Assembly: GCF_014851585.1 (NCBI RefSeq)
Contig: NZ_JACVAB010000010.1
Location: 62,001 to 126,000, forward strand
Source: Agrobacterium sp. AGB01
Lineage (GTDB): Bacteria > Pseudomonadota > Alphaproteobacteria > Rhizobiales > Rhizobiaceae
Direction: 5' to 3'
DNA: 64,000 nucleotides
In this document: in pieces, positions 44,099 to 53,335 of the stretch
Numbering within the stretch: the first letter of the stretch is position 1
Layout: every line of letters begins with the position of its first letter
Program-made: the position numbers and the translations under genes
Notes under the pieces: generated by a model
What the model saw: the letters and a program-made list of their open reading frames with translations, nothing else
What the model was told of the DNA's origin: nothing
The model's database searches: none

Positions 44099-45082
44099 AT
44101 GCCCCGCTACATCCTTGTCACAGGCGGAGCCGGCTTCATAGGAAGCCATATCTGCAAGGCGTTATCGCTGTCCGGCATGGTGCCGGTGGCTTATGACAAC
44201 CTGTCCACCGGCCACAGCGATGCTGTGCGCTGGGGACCGTTGATCACGGCTGACATTGCCGATCACAGCATGTTGCGGGCAACGCTTTCCGAGTTTGCCC
44301 CTTCCCACGTCATCCATTGCGCTGCCAATGCCTATGTTGGTGAATCGGTAACCGACCCGCGCAAATATTACCGCAACAACGTGGCCGGCAGCCTGACACT
44401 GCTGGAAGCCTGCATGGACCACCATGTCGAAGGACTGGTCTTTTCCAGCAGTTGCGCCACCTACGGCATTCCGGAAATCCTGCCGATCCGTGAGGAAACG
44501 CCACAAATACCGGTTAATCCCTACGGCCGTACCAAGCTTATTTTTGAAATGGCACTGGAAGACTATGCCGCAGCCTATGGGCTGCGGTTTGTCGCCCTGC
44601 GCTATTTCAATGCCGCAGGGGCTGACCCGGGCGGAGAGCTTTCCGAACGGCATGAGCCTGAAACCCACCTTGTGCCACGGGCGCTTCTGGCCGCCGCACA
44701 CAAGGTTCCGCAACTGGATGTGTTCGGCAATGATTACGACACGCAAGACGGAACCTGCGTGCGTGACTACATTCATGTCAGCGATCTGGCTGACGCTCAT
44801 CTCGCAGCGATCCGTTATCTTGTCGGTGGTGGCGAGACTCTGCGTGTCAATCTGGGCTCTGGCCGTGGCGCATCGGTTGCCGAAATCGTCGGTGCCATTC
44901 ACCGTGTGACCGGCCAGCAGGTACCTGTCCAGTACGGCCCGCGTCGCGCCGGTGATCCACCCTCACTGTTTGCAGATATTGGTCGCGCCAAAGCCGTGCT
45001 TGGCTTCACACCATCACGCTCGGACATCGAAACGATCATCCGCACTGCTGCACCGACGTTCGGACTGGAGACCAGCCGATGA
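44099..45082 (+). CDS. uxe: UDP-xylose / UDP-glucose 4-epimerase (GalE type)
   Basis: A 327-residue GalE-type epimerase. The NAD motif is TGGAGFIGSHICKAL, the catalytic Ser-Tyr-Lys set is in SSSCATYGIP and NPYGRTKLIFE, and ALRYFNAAGADPGGELSERHEPETHL is the substrate region of the family. By sequence it could be a UDP-glucose epimerase; next to uxs, the likely reaction is UDP-xylose to UDP-L-arabinose, as for Sinorhizobium Uxe. It starts 1 bp after the uxs stop and overlaps the glycosyltransferase gene by 4 bp. Confidence 0.85.
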   Translation: MPRYILVTGGAGFIGSHICKALSLSGMVPVAYDNLSTGHSDAVRWGPLITADIADHSMLRATLSEFAPSHVIHCAANAYVGESVTDPRKYYRNNVAGSLTLLEACMDHHVEGLVFSSSCATYGIPEILPIREETPQIPVNPYGRTKLIFEMALEDYAAAYGLRFVALRYFNAAGADPGGELSERHEPETHLVPRALLAAAHKVPQLDVFGNDYDTQDGTCVRDYIHVSDLADAHLAAIRYLVGGGETLRVNLGSGRGASVAEIVGAIHRVTGQQVPVQYGPRRAGDPPSLFADIGRAKAVLGFTPSRSDIETIIRTAAPTFGLETSR

Positions 45083-47049
45083 GCACGACACAGTTCATCA
45101 CAACCGTTAACACCCAAAAGGCCAAACATAAGGTCCATGCCACGGTGTCTGACGCACTGTTCGACCCGGTCTTCACCGGGTGGAACCGTATTGCCTATCT
45201 GCTGGGTATCGCAGGCTGGCTGGTAACCTTGGTTTATTTCTGGGGCTGGTGGCTGGATCCTGACCACATGCTGTCGATGCCCTATTTCATCGCCGTCAGC
45301 GTCTCGGTGTTCTACGTCACCATCCTGCCTGCCTATTTCGTGCTGATTTTCCTCAACGCGAAAGTCGTCAAACCGGAGGCACCCTTGCCCGAGGGGCGTG
45401 TTGCCATGGTGGTGACCAAGGCTCCATCAGAGCCCTTCTCGGTGGTCAGAAAAACAATGCTGGCCATGCTCGAACAGAAAATACCGATAGAATACGATGT
45501 CTGGCTGGCAGACGAAGATCCGACACCGGAAACCAGACGCTGGTGCGGCGAACATGGCGTGTTGATTTCCACCCGCAAGGGTGTGGAAGCCTATCACCGT
45601 GCACAATGGCCGCGCCGCACACGCTGCAAGGAAGGCAATCTTGCCTATTTCTACGATCATTATGGATATGACCGTTATGACTTCGTGGCACAGTTCGATG
45701 CCGACCATGTACCGGAAACCGACTATCTCCATGAAATTCTGAAGCCTTTCGCTGATCCCGCCGTCGGTTACGTGTCGGCACCCAGCATTTGTGACGCCAA
45801 TGCCGACGAAAGCTGGGCGGCACGCGGCAGGCTATACGTCGAGGCCGGTCTGCATGGCGCATTCCAGACCGGTTATAATAACGGCTGGGCACCTCTATGT
45901 ATCGGCTCACATTATGCCGTGCGCACCAAAGCCTTACGCCAGATCGGCGGTCTCGGGCCTGAATTGGCAGAAGACCATTCCACCACCTTGCTGATGAATG
46001 CGGGTGGCTGGCGTGGAGTGCATGCCTTGAACGCTATTGCCCATGGTGACGGACCTTCAACCTTCACAGATCTTGCCGTGCAGGAATTCCAGTGGTCGCG
46101 TAGTCTGGTTACAATTCTTCTGCAGTATTCCAAGGACTATGTGCCAGCACTGCCAGCCAAACTGCAATTCCAGTTTCTGTTTTCGCAGATGTGGTATCCG
46201 CTGTTTTCCGTTGTCATGGCAGTCATGTTCGTCATGCCGGTTATCGCCCTTCTCGCAGGCCGTCCACTGGTCAATGTCAGCTACCCGGAATTCATGCTGC
46301 ATTTCCTGCCTTCAATCTTGATGCTGACGGTGTTCACCTTCTTCTGGCGGGCAACCGGAACCTTCAGGCCGCATGATGCACGGCCGTTCTGCTGGGAAAC
46401 ATTTGCCTTCCTGTTCCTGCGTTGGCCTTGGTCGCTGGCAGGTTGCCTGGTCGCCATACGTGACAGGCTCAATGGTTCCTTTGTGGATTTTCGCATCACA
46501 CCCAAGGGTGGCGAAAAGGCCGGATGCCTGCCGCTGCGCATCGTCGCCCCCTACATTGTGCTGGCCGGCTTCACAGCGCTTGCCATGATGCTGGCGCCGG
46601 ACAGCCGCAGCACCCAGGGCTTTTACATTTTCGCAGCCATGAACGTGACGGTTTACGCCTTCCTCGTTCTGCTTTTGATGTTCCGACACGCTTCGGAAAA
46701 CAGCCTTTCGGTATTGCCACGCACATGGGGCAATGCACTCGCAACAGTGTCTTCCTTCATCATCATTGCCAGTGGAGTGGTGCAACTCAACACCCATGGC
46801 CTTGGTGGCCTGGAAGCGCTGTCGCACGGCCAACCCTATGTCAGCTTTACCGAAACACGCTTCAACGCTTCCGGTGCAGGCGTTGGTGGTACCAAGACCA
46901 TAAAGATGAAATTCCGGGTGAAATGGCACGGCATCCAGCCTGAACAGGAAGTGCAGGTAAAGCCGCAGCCCACTCCACCACAATACGGAATCATCATGCT
47001 GGCCAAGGCCAGACAGGATGGGTCCCTCGAGAAAGGAAGACTGTCATGA
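45079..47049 (+). CDS. Processive family 2 glycosyltransferase (cellulose-synthase-like)
   Basis: A 656-residue inner-membrane polysaccharide synthase. Two membrane helices come first, then the GT2 domain with WLADEDPTP, the metal-binding FDADHVP, LAEDHST (the TED-type base) and QEFQWSRS (QxxRW variant), then at least five more helices. A C-terminal soluble part of about 90 residues (VKPQPTPPQYG) may be regulatory; I see no PilZ signature. It probably polymerises the sugars made by Uxs and Uxe. It overlaps uxe and the DUF995 gene by 4 bp each. Confidence 0.9.
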   Translation: MSTTQFITTVNTQKAKHKVHATVSDALFDPVFTGWNRIAYLLGIAGWLVTLVYFWGWWLDPDHMLSMPYFIAVSVSVFYVTILPAYFVLIFLNAKVVKPEAPLPEGRVAMVVTKAPSEPFSVVRKTMLAMLEQKIPIEYDVWLADEDPTPETRRWCGEHGVLISTRKGVEAYHRAQWPRRTRCKEGNLAYFYDHYGYDRYDFVAQFDADHVPETDYLHEILKPFADPAVGYVSAPSICDANADESWAARGRLYVEAGLHGAFQTGYNNGWAPLCIGSHYAVRTKALRQIGGLGPELAEDHSTTLLMNAGGWRGVHALNAIAHGDGPSTFTDLAVQEFQWSRSLVTILLQYSKDYVPALPAKLQFQFLFSQMWYPLFSVVMAVMFVMPVIALLAGRPLVNVSYPEFMLHFLPSILMLTVFTFFWRATGTFRPHDARPFCWETFAFLFLRWPWSLAGCLVAIRDRLNGSFVDFRITPKGGEKAGCLPLRIVAPYIVLAGFTALAMMLAPDSRSTQGFYIFAAMNVTVYAFLVLLLMFRHASENSLSVLPRTWGNALATVSSFIIIASGVVQLNTHGLGGLEALSHGQPYVSFTETRFNASGAGVGGTKTIKMKFRVKWHGIQPEQEVQVKPQPTPPQYGIIMLAKARQDGSLEKGRLS

Positions 47050-47555
47050 AAACTATAATCAAAAACCTCAGGCTTCCAGTCCTTCTGCTCAGCATGAGCA
47101 TGCTGACACCAAGTCTGGCGCTTGCCGCAAAAGAGGTCAAAAAATCCCCACAGCTTCTGACAGCATCGGAAGTGGTGAATATGTACAAGGACAAAACCTG
47201 GCGCTGGCCAAGTGGCGGCGGACGGTTTGATTCGCAAGGTCGGCGCTTTACCGCAATGACCGAAGAAAACGGCAAGAAGTCCATCGGCGAAGGCACATGG
47301 TCAGTCGATAACCTCGGCAAGATGTGCATGAACGCCACTTGGACGACGGACGGCGAGGCCGCCAAGGCAAGGACATGTTTTTCCCATGGCAGGCTTGGCA
47401 ACGTGATCTACCAGAAGCGTTTGCCAATGGGAGATTGGTACGTGTTTCGCAGTGCCAAACCCAGAGCAAGCGATGAATTTTCGAAACTTGTGAACACCGA
47501 CAGCGTAACCGTTCAGGCGTTGGCGGCCAAACAGGTCATGTCAGTCAAAAAATAG
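47046..47555 (+). CDS. DUF995 family periplasmic protein
   Basis: A 169-residue exported protein. The signal peptide (LRLPVLLLSMSMLTPSLALAA) is clear. The mature part has the DUF995 pattern LTASEVVNMYKDKTW, then GTWSVDNLGKMCM and KARTCFSHGRLGNVIYQKR, with two Cys that may form a disulfide. DUF995 genes recur in rhizobial polysaccharide loci, but the molecular role is unknown. Translation is coupled to the glycosyltransferase by an ATGA overlap. Confidence 0.85.
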   Translation: MKTIIKNLRLPVLLLSMSMLTPSLALAAKEVKKSPQLLTASEVVNMYKDKTWRWPSGGGRFDSQGRRFTAMTEENGKKSIGEGTWSVDNLGKMCMNATWTTDGEAAKARTCFSHGRLGNVIYQKRLPMGDWYVFRSAKPRASDEFSKLVNTDSVTVQALAAKQVMSVKK

Positions 47556-47572
47556 TTGGAGAGGAGAAAGCC

Positions 47573-48538
47573 ATGAAGAAGCTGAACAAAAAAATCCTGT
47601 CCGCAGCGGCTATAGCAATCCTGTTTTCCGCCGCGGCCTACCCGGTGGTCCAGTCACAGGCACAAAATGCCGCAGGCATGACAGCCGCCACCTTGCGTTC
47701 CATCACGGACAAACGCCCGACACTGCATGCCGATGGCATAAAGTTCGGTGCCTATGATCCACATGGCGACTTCGGTCAGCAACAGGGTGTAGCGACCGAA
47801 CACCTCTTCCTGCCCTGGGAAGACGTGGATCTGGATAGTTTGAAAACGGCCGATGCCTATGCGTTGGAACGCAAACGCAATGTGCTGATTACCGTTGAAC
47901 CCTGGTCGTGGGACGTCAGCTGGCGCCTGACCTCCGATGAGTTGCGGCGGAAAATCCTGCAAGGCGGGTATGACGAAAACATGCACGCCATTGCCCGCAT
48001 GGTCTCGCAAATGAAAAGCCCTGTCATCATTCGCTGGGGCCAGGAAATGGAAGATAAATCCGGCCGCTTCTCGTGGTCCGGTTGGGCACCGAATGACTAC
48101 ATCACTGCCTACCGTCACATGATGGATATCGTGCGCAAGGAAGCACCCAATGCCAAACTGATGTGGTCTCCAAAGGGTGAAGACGGCCTGCAGGCCTATT
48201 ATCCCGGCGACAACTATGTCGACTTTGTGGGGCTGTCGGTGTTCGGTCTCGAGGCCTTCGACAAGATCGAACATGGCGGCCCATGGACCTTCGGACAATC
48301 CCTCAAAAAGGGATACAGTCTGGTGGAAAAATACAACAAACCGATATGGGTCGCCGAACTGGGTTATGAAGGCAATGATGCCTACATCAAACCCTGGATG
48401 AACGACGTGACGTTGAAAACCACCGAGTTCCCCAAGCTGGAGGAAGTCGTCTATTTCAACGACAAGGACGTCCATCCATGGCCGCATAACCTTGGAAAAC
48501 CCGACTGGCGCGTGGTGCGCAACGACCAGACCAACTGA
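47573..48538 (+). CDS. Glycoside hydrolase family 26-like (beta-1,4-glycanase) exported protein
   Basis: A 321-residue exported hydrolase with a signal peptide cleaved near QSQAQNA. The TIM-barrel features of GH26 are present: VLITVEPWSWD, the acid/base Glu in VIIRWGQEMED and the nucleophile Glu in PIWVAELGYEG. It is the last gene of the operon. Hydrolases of this kind in synthase operons release or trim the growing glycan; here it is a hint that the polymer has beta-1,4-linked or mixed links. A bidirectional terminator follows. Confidence 0.87.
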   Translation: MKKLNKKILSAAAIAILFSAAAYPVVQSQAQNAAGMTAATLRSITDKRPTLHADGIKFGAYDPHGDFGQQQGVATEHLFLPWEDVDLDSLKTADAYALERKRNVLITVEPWSWDVSWRLTSDELRRKILQGGYDENMHAIARMVSQMKSPVIIRWGQEMEDKSGRFSWSGWAPNDYITAYRHMMDIVRKEAPNAKLMWSPKGEDGLQAYYPGDNYVDFVGLSVFGLEAFDKIEHGGPWTFGQSLKKGYSLVEKYNKPIWVAELGYEGNDAYIKPWMNDVTLKTTEFPKLEEVVYFNDKDVHPWPHNLGKPDWRVVRNDQTN

Positions 48539-48566
48539 CGCGTTGCCATGCCAAACCACCCATAAA

Positions 48567-48597
48567 AAAGCCCCGCACGACAGGCGCGCGGGGCTTT
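48567..48597. terminator. Bidirectional terminator between GH26 and MFS genes
   Basis: AAAGCCCCGC (48567-48576) and GCGGGGCTTT (48588-48597) with an 11-nt loop. A runs precede and T follows. Confidence 0.88.
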
Positions 48598-48621
48598 CTG
48601 TCTAGGGCGATACAGCCGCAA

Positions 48622-49941
48622 TCAATCCTCTTGGATATGGCTCGTATGCTTGGTGTCGCGCATGCGGATGTAAACGATCAGCGATAGGCCAATCATGATG
48701 GTGACGTACCAGAAAAACCACTCTTCATGGCCGAGCTGCTTGAACTTCAGGGCCACGAATTCTGCCGTACCACCAAACACCGTGTTGGCCAGCGCGTAAG
48801 GAAGTGCAACGCCAAGTGCACGGATGTGCGCCGGGAACAGCTCCGCCTTAACGACGGCGTTGATCGAGGTGTAACCAGTCACGATCAACAGACCCGCAAG
48901 AACCAAAGCGAATGCTGCAAAGGCATTTGTCGTTACAGCCAAAGTCGAGAAAATCGGATAGGTGCACAACAGACCGAGCACACCAAACCCGACCATCAGC
49001 GGCTTGCGACCGATCTTGTCGGAAAGCGCACCGGCAACAGGCTGGAACAACATGAACACGAACAAAGCAGCTGTGGTAATTTCCGTCGCACTTTCCTTGC
49101 TGAAGCCCGATGTGTTGACGAGGAACTTCTGCAGGTAGGTGGTGTAGGCATAAAAGGCCAATGTACCGCCGGAAGTAAGAGCCATTACCATCAACGCTTC
49201 ACGCGGATAATGGCGGAACAGGGCCCAGCCACTGGACTTCGGCTTTTCAGCCGTATCAGCCTTGGCATTTTCAAACGACTGCGTCTCAACCAGACCACGA
49301 CGGATGTAAAACACCGCAATGGCAAGGAAGCCGCCAATCAGGAACGGAATGCGCCAGCCCCACGAGCTGAGCTGTTCCGGCGTCAGCACACGCTGAAGAA
49401 CCAAGAGAACCGCCAGCGCCAGCAACTGACCGGAAATCAGCGTGACATATTGGAAGCTTGAGAAAAAGCCGCGACGGTTCTTGCCCGCCATCTCGCTGAG
49501 GTAGGTGGCACTTGCGCCATATTCACCACCAACACTGATGCCCTGCAACAGACGTGCAAACACCAAAATGGCTGGCGCCGCAATGCCAATGGTCTCGTGG
49601 CCCGGCGTAATAGCAATCAACAACGAACCGAGACACATCAGCGTCACCGACAGTGTAAGGCCAGCCTTGCGGCCCTTGCGGTCTGCGTAGGTTCCCATGA
49701 ACCAGGCACCGATCGGGCGCATCAGGAAGCCGACCGCAAAAACGGCCGCTGCGCTTAACAATTCGGCGGTCTGGTTGCCGGACGGAAAGAAGATCGGCGC
49801 AAAATACAGCGTAAAGGCCGAATAAACATACCAGTCATACCACTCGACGAGATTGCCTGCGGAACCGCCAATAATGGATTTCAAACGGGTTTTCTGATCC
49901 AGGACTGGAGTACCAGCCGGACTTGATGACATCTTATTCAC
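48622..49941 (-). CDS. MFS transporter, MHS family (alpha-ketoglutarate permease-like)
   Basis: A 439-residue proton symporter with 12 helices. The family stretches are NLVEWYDWYVYSAFTLYFAP, GTYADRKGRKAGL and LLQGISVGGEYGASATYLSE in the N domain, and GALSDKIGRKP with ALPYALANTVFGGTAEFVA in the C domain; the whole resembles KgtP. The substrate is probably a dicarboxylate or 2-oxoacid. The start is the GTG at 49941 with GGAG at close spacing; the ATG at 49932 is an alternative. It is monocistronic. Confidence 0.88.
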   Translation of the reverse strand: MNKMSSSPAGTPVLDQKTRLKSIIGGSAGNLVEWYDWYVYSAFTLYFAPIFFPSGNQTAELLSAAAVFAVGFLMRPIGAWFMGTYADRKGRKAGLTLSVTLMCLGSLLIAITPGHETIGIAAPAILVFARLLQGISVGGEYGASATYLSEMAGKNRRGFFSSFQYVTLISGQLLALAVLLVLQRVLTPEQLSSWGWRIPFLIGGFLAIAVFYIRRGLVETQSFENAKADTAEKPKSSGWALFRHYPREALMVMALTSGGTLAFYAYTTYLQKFLVNTSGFSKESATEITTAALFVFMLFQPVAGALSDKIGRKPLMVGFGVLGLLCTYPIFSTLAVTTNAFAAFALVLAGLLIVTGYTSINAVVKAELFPAHIRALGVALPYALANTVFGGTAEFVALKFKQLGHEEWFFWYVTIMIGLSLIVYIRMRDTKHTSHIQED

Positions 49942-50172
49942 AGTAACTCCAATTCGTAATTATCTGGAGATGAGGCGCGCGGAAGGTATGAGATGCGATA
50001 TTTTGCCGCGCCATAAGACGGCTATACACCCGGATTGCTGCGATGCGCAAGTTTATGCTGCGACGCAGCAATATCACATTAGACCAAAGAACTAGGCGCG
50101 AAAAACAAGTATAGTGCCGAACAGGAATTCGTTCCTGCGGCAATCTTTATCAAATTATCGATGTGAAGATTT

Positions 50173-50257
50173 TGGTGCCCCTTGCCGGAATCGAACCAGC
50201 ACTCCTCTCGGAACCTGATTTTGAGTCAGGCGCGTCTACCAATTCCGCCAAAGGGGC
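50173..50257 (-). tRNA. tRNA-Leu (anticodon CAA)
   Basis: An 85-nt class II tRNA with encoded CCA. The acceptor stem GCCCCTT/AAGGGGC, anticodon loop CTCAAAA in stem CCTGA/TCAGG, long variable arm, and T-loop TTCGATT are all present. Confidence 0.95.
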
Positions 50258-50522
50258 AACAGGAGCGAAGTCCTGTGGTATGGCGCCGGACTATACGAAT
50301 GAACCGGTTCCGGTCAACCGGTTTTTACAAAAAACAGCAATTCACGAAACTTTGCTTGATCACCGTGTCGGGCGGAACCTTCACCACATTTACATTCCCG
50401 CATGTACTGGATTACAGGTTACAGCCATGATGCCGGGCAGGACGGCACCCATATACCCCTCCTTTCCTGTCTCATGCGTGGGCAACTTTCATCACGCAGA
50501 TACCAAAGCAAGAGTGAAATCC

Positions 50523-51038
50523 ATGGCACAGACACAATCCGCGCAATCCGGCCTTACAGTTTCTTCAGTTCTGGTCACCGCAGGTATGATCTTCACTGTC
50601 GGCTCGGCGCTCGGCTTTCAGCACATTGGCGGCTATACGCCCTGCGCACTTTGCCTCTTGCAGCGTGATCCCTATTATTACGCCATTCCACTCGGCATTC
50701 TCGCCATCCTCGCAAGCCTTCTGAAGCTGCCCTCATGGACCGTCAAAACACTTCTCTTACTGATTGGTATTGCCATGCTGATCGGCGCTGGCATGGGCGT
50801 TTACCACTCCGGCGTTGAATGGGGTTTCTGGGAAGGCCCGACGACCTGCGCCACCGGCGCACCGTCCATCACAACCAATGCCGGCAGCCTGTTGAGCGAT
50901 CTCAACGCCATCAAGGCACCATCCTGCAACACCGCAGCATTGCGCGTGCTTGGTCTTTCCTTCGCGGGCTGGAACGTGATTGCAAGCGTAGCGCTGGCCG
51001 CAATCGCCTTCTACGGCGCAACCCGCAAAAAGATCTGA
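50523..51038 (+). CDS. dsbB: Disulfide bond formation protein B
   Basis: A 171-residue inner-membrane protein with four helices that reoxidises DsbA and passes electrons to quinone. The first redox pair is Cys41/Cys44 in TPCALCLLQRDP, followed by the conserved Arg. The second pair is probably Cys109 and Cys135 in the second periplasmic loop. The ATG at 50523 is chosen; the longer frame would run through the tRNA-Leu gene. No dsbA is next to it. Confidence 0.9.
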   Translation: MAQTQSAQSGLTVSSVLVTAGMIFTVGSALGFQHIGGYTPCALCLLQRDPYYYAIPLGILAILASLLKLPSWTVKTLLLLIGIAMLIGAGMGVYHSGVEWGFWEGPTTCATGAPSITTNAGSLLSDLNAIKAPSCNTAALRVLGLSFAGWNVIASVALAAIAFYGATRKKI

Positions 51039-51054
51039 CCGGGAACCGGCTTCA

Positions 51055-51612
51055 TCAAGGCTGAAGCTCGGTATCCCAGTAAAGATAGTCCATCCAGCTT
51101 TCATGCAGGTAATTGGGCGGGAACAACCGCCCATTATTATGCAGGTCCTGCACGGTTGGCTGGTAGGGTCTCTGGTGCGGAAGCATGCCAGCCTGTTTCG
51201 GCAATTTACTGCCTTTGCGCAGGTTACATGGTGAACACGCCGCAACGACGTTCAGCCATGTGGTTTCACCACCATGCGCACGCGGAATAACATGATCGAA
51301 TGTCAGGTCGTCATGAGAGCCGCAATACTGGCATTGGAACTTGTCGCGCAAGAAGACATTAAAGCGGGTAAAGGCAGGATTTCTGGCCGGTTGCACATAG
51401 GTTTTGAGGCTTATGACACTCGGTAATCGTATCGAGAAACTCGGCGATGAAACCGAGTGATCATACTCTGCTATGATATTCACACGATCTAGAAAAACCG
51501 CCTTGATCGCGTCCTGCCATGACCAGAGCGACAAGGGATAATAACTCAGTGGCCTGTAGTCAGCGTTCAGAACGAGCGCTGGCAAAGCCTGTGGGGAGAC
51601 TGCAATCGTCAA
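51055..51612 (-). CDS. HNH endonuclease domain protein
   Basis: A 185-residue protein. The zinc-type HNH domain (about 90-140) has CQYCGSHDDLTFDHVIPR followed by WLNVVAACSPCNLRKG, so two CxxC pairs and the catalytic His are present. The N-terminal LVLNADYRPLSYYPLSLWSW is typical of a widespread chromosomal HNH group in Proteobacteria whose role is not settled. No phage or restriction genes are near. Confidence 0.9.
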   Translation of the reverse strand: MTIAVSPQALPALVLNADYRPLSYYPLSLWSWQDAIKAVFLDRVNIIAEYDHSVSSPSFSIRLPSVISLKTYVQPARNPAFTRFNVFLRDKFQCQYCGSHDDLTFDHVIPRAHGGETTWLNVVAACSPCNLRKGSKLPKQAGMLPHQRPYQPTVQDLHNNGRLFPPNYLHESWMDYLYWDTELQP

Positions 51613-51712
51613 GGGCTTCTCCTGATCGATTCGGCATCTGCATTGTGTATATTAGGTCTGTTGTTACAGTATTGTGAAGCCTATAAATGAAGCGCTCAAA
51701 GAAAGGCATATT

Positions 51713-52357
51713 TCAGGCGATTGGCAGCGCCTCACGCCGGGTTATTGCAGCGTAATAGGACCAGAAAAGCCGGGCCGCCACCGAGCGCCAGGGCGACCAT
51801 TTTTCTGACAAAACAGCCAGTTGACGAACGGTCGGACGCGCCTCCATGTCAAGCGCATGGGCAACCGCAGCCTGCAAAGCAACATCCCCGGCCGGAAAAA
51901 TATCCGCATGGCCACCACAGAACATCAGATAGACCTGCGCCGTCCATGGCCCTACTCCTTTGACGGCGGTCAATTCGGCCATCGCAGTCGCGGCATCAAT
52001 CTGGCTCAAAGCTTCGAGATCCAGACCACCTTCGGCAACCGCCGTGGCAATACGTTGCAAGGTCTGCGCTTTGGCACGGGAAAGGCCAAAACCGGCGGCA
52101 ATATCCGGGTGAACAGCCAGATATCGGTCCGCCGTCATCACCTGCGTCCCCGCGACAATCCGACCCCAGATCGCATCAGCACTGGCACGTGATACCATCT
52201 GAGACACGACAATACTGGCAAGACCGGCAAAGCCGGGTTCGCTGAGACGTAACGGCACCGGTCCACATCGGCTGGCAATAAGGCTTAAGGATGGATCAAG
52301 CGCAAACAGGGCCGTAAGCCCGTTGGTAATATCGTCATCCCCATGAATAACCGTCAT
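51713..52357 (-). CDS. DNA-3-methyladenine glycosylase II (AlkA-like)
   Basis: A 214-residue HhH-GPD glycosylase that removes alkylated bases. The helix-hairpin-helix is LTAVKGVGPWTAQVYLMF, followed by the catalytic Asp in FPAGDVAL (about residue 156). VSQMVSRASADAIWGRI is the N-terminal family segment. It is shorter than E. coli AlkA and lacks its N-terminal beta domain, as in many alphaproteobacterial homologues. Confidence 0.9.
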   Translation of the reverse strand: MTVIHGDDDITNGLTALFALDPSLSLIASRCGPVPLRLSEPGFAGLASIVVSQMVSRASADAIWGRIVAGTQVMTADRYLAVHPDIAAGFGLSRAKAQTLQRIATAVAEGGLDLEALSQIDAATAMAELTAVKGVGPWTAQVYLMFCGGHADIFPAGDVALQAAVAHALDMEARPTVRQLAVLSEKWSPWRSVAARLFWSYYAAITRREALPIA

Positions 52358-52453
52358 CGAATTTCCCAGTCAAACCACAGCCTATAGAGGGGCCTAGGGT
52401 CAACACGTCCACCGACCCTTGGCAAACAGAAAAAAATAATGCCTGTAGAGATC

Positions 52454-53335
52454 ATGTCTGATCTGCCACGTCAAAATTGCGTTACCCGTTTTGCTCCAAG
52501 CCCCAATGGGCGATTGCATCTGGGTCATGCTTTTTCTGCCTTCATGAATGCCGACATGGCCAGAAAAGAACTGGGTCGTTTTCTGCTGCGCATAGAGGAT
52601 ATCGATCAGACCCGCTGCACTCCACAGTTTGAACAGGACATTTACGACGATCTATCCTGGCTTGGCCTGTCATGGGAACAACCTGTCCGGCGACAGTCTC
52701 AACATTTCGACGACTACCGACTAGCACTGGAAAAACTTGTCGCCATGGATCTTGCCTATCCGGCATTTCTGACGCGCGGCGAAGTGAAGACAATCGTCAA
52801 GGCATCAGAGGCAGGTGGCACGCCATGGCCACGCGATCCGGACGGCGCGGCGCATTATCCTGACATCGACAAACAACGCACAGCGGCCGAACGGCAGACC
52901 CAACTTGCTGCGAATACCCCTTTTGCATGGCGGTTGAACATGCAAAAGGCCATTGCCCAGCTTGATGAACCATTGTTCTGGGACGAGTTCGGTAGCGGCC
53001 GGCATCAAACAATCAAGGCCGATCCGGCCCAGTGGGGAGATGTTGTGCTATCGCGTTCTGATGCGCCATCAAGTTATCACCTTTCCGTGGTGTTGGATGA
53101 TGCGTTGCAGGGCATTACCGACGTGGTCCGCGGCATGGATCTCTATTACGCCACAGCCATTCATCGGCTGTTGCAGCAGTTGCTGAACCTTCCAGCACCA
53201 AGCTACCATCACCACAGGCTTATTCTGGGTGACGACGGACGCAAGCTTTCCAAAAGCGAGGGCAGCACCGGACTGGCAACCTTGCGCGCAGCCGGCAAAA
53301 CACCATTAGATGTCCGCAGCCTGATCGGGCTCTGA
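52454..53335 (+). CDS. gluQ: Glutamyl-Q tRNA(Asp) synthetase
   Basis: A 293-residue paralogue of the GluRS catalytic core without the anticodon-binding domain. It loads glutamate onto queuosine 34 of tRNA(Asp). The nucleotide motif is RFAPSPNGRLHLGHAF and the KMSKS-type loop is KLSKSEG. The zinc site of E. coli YadB is not obvious here. The ATG at 52454 (MSDLPRQN) is preferred; the ATG at 52439 has no ribosome binding site. Its 3' end overlaps the convergent YihY-type gene by 30 bp. Confidence 0.9.
   Translation: MSDLPRQNCVTRFAPSPNGRLHLGHAFSAFMNADMARKELGRFLLRIEDIDQTRCTPQFEQDIYDDLSWLGLSWEQPVRRQSQHFDDYRLALEKLVAMDLAYPAFLTRGEVKTIVKASEAGGTPWPRDPDGAAHYPDIDKQRTAAERQTQLAANTPFAWRLNMQKAIAQLDEPLFWDEFGSGRHQTIKADPAQWGDVVLSRSDAPSSYHLSVVLDDALQGITDVVRGMDLYYATAIHRLLQQLLNLPAPSYHHHRLILGDDGRKLSKSEGSTGLATLRAAGKTPLDVRSLIGL

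Noticed and set aside
47654-48559. A 301-codon minus-strand frame opposite the GH26 gene
   Set aside because: Antisense shadow; it would also start inside the terminator region.
50163-50522. N-terminal extension of dsbB
   Set aside because: It would run through the tRNA-Leu gene; the ATG at 50523 gives the normal DsbB N-terminus.
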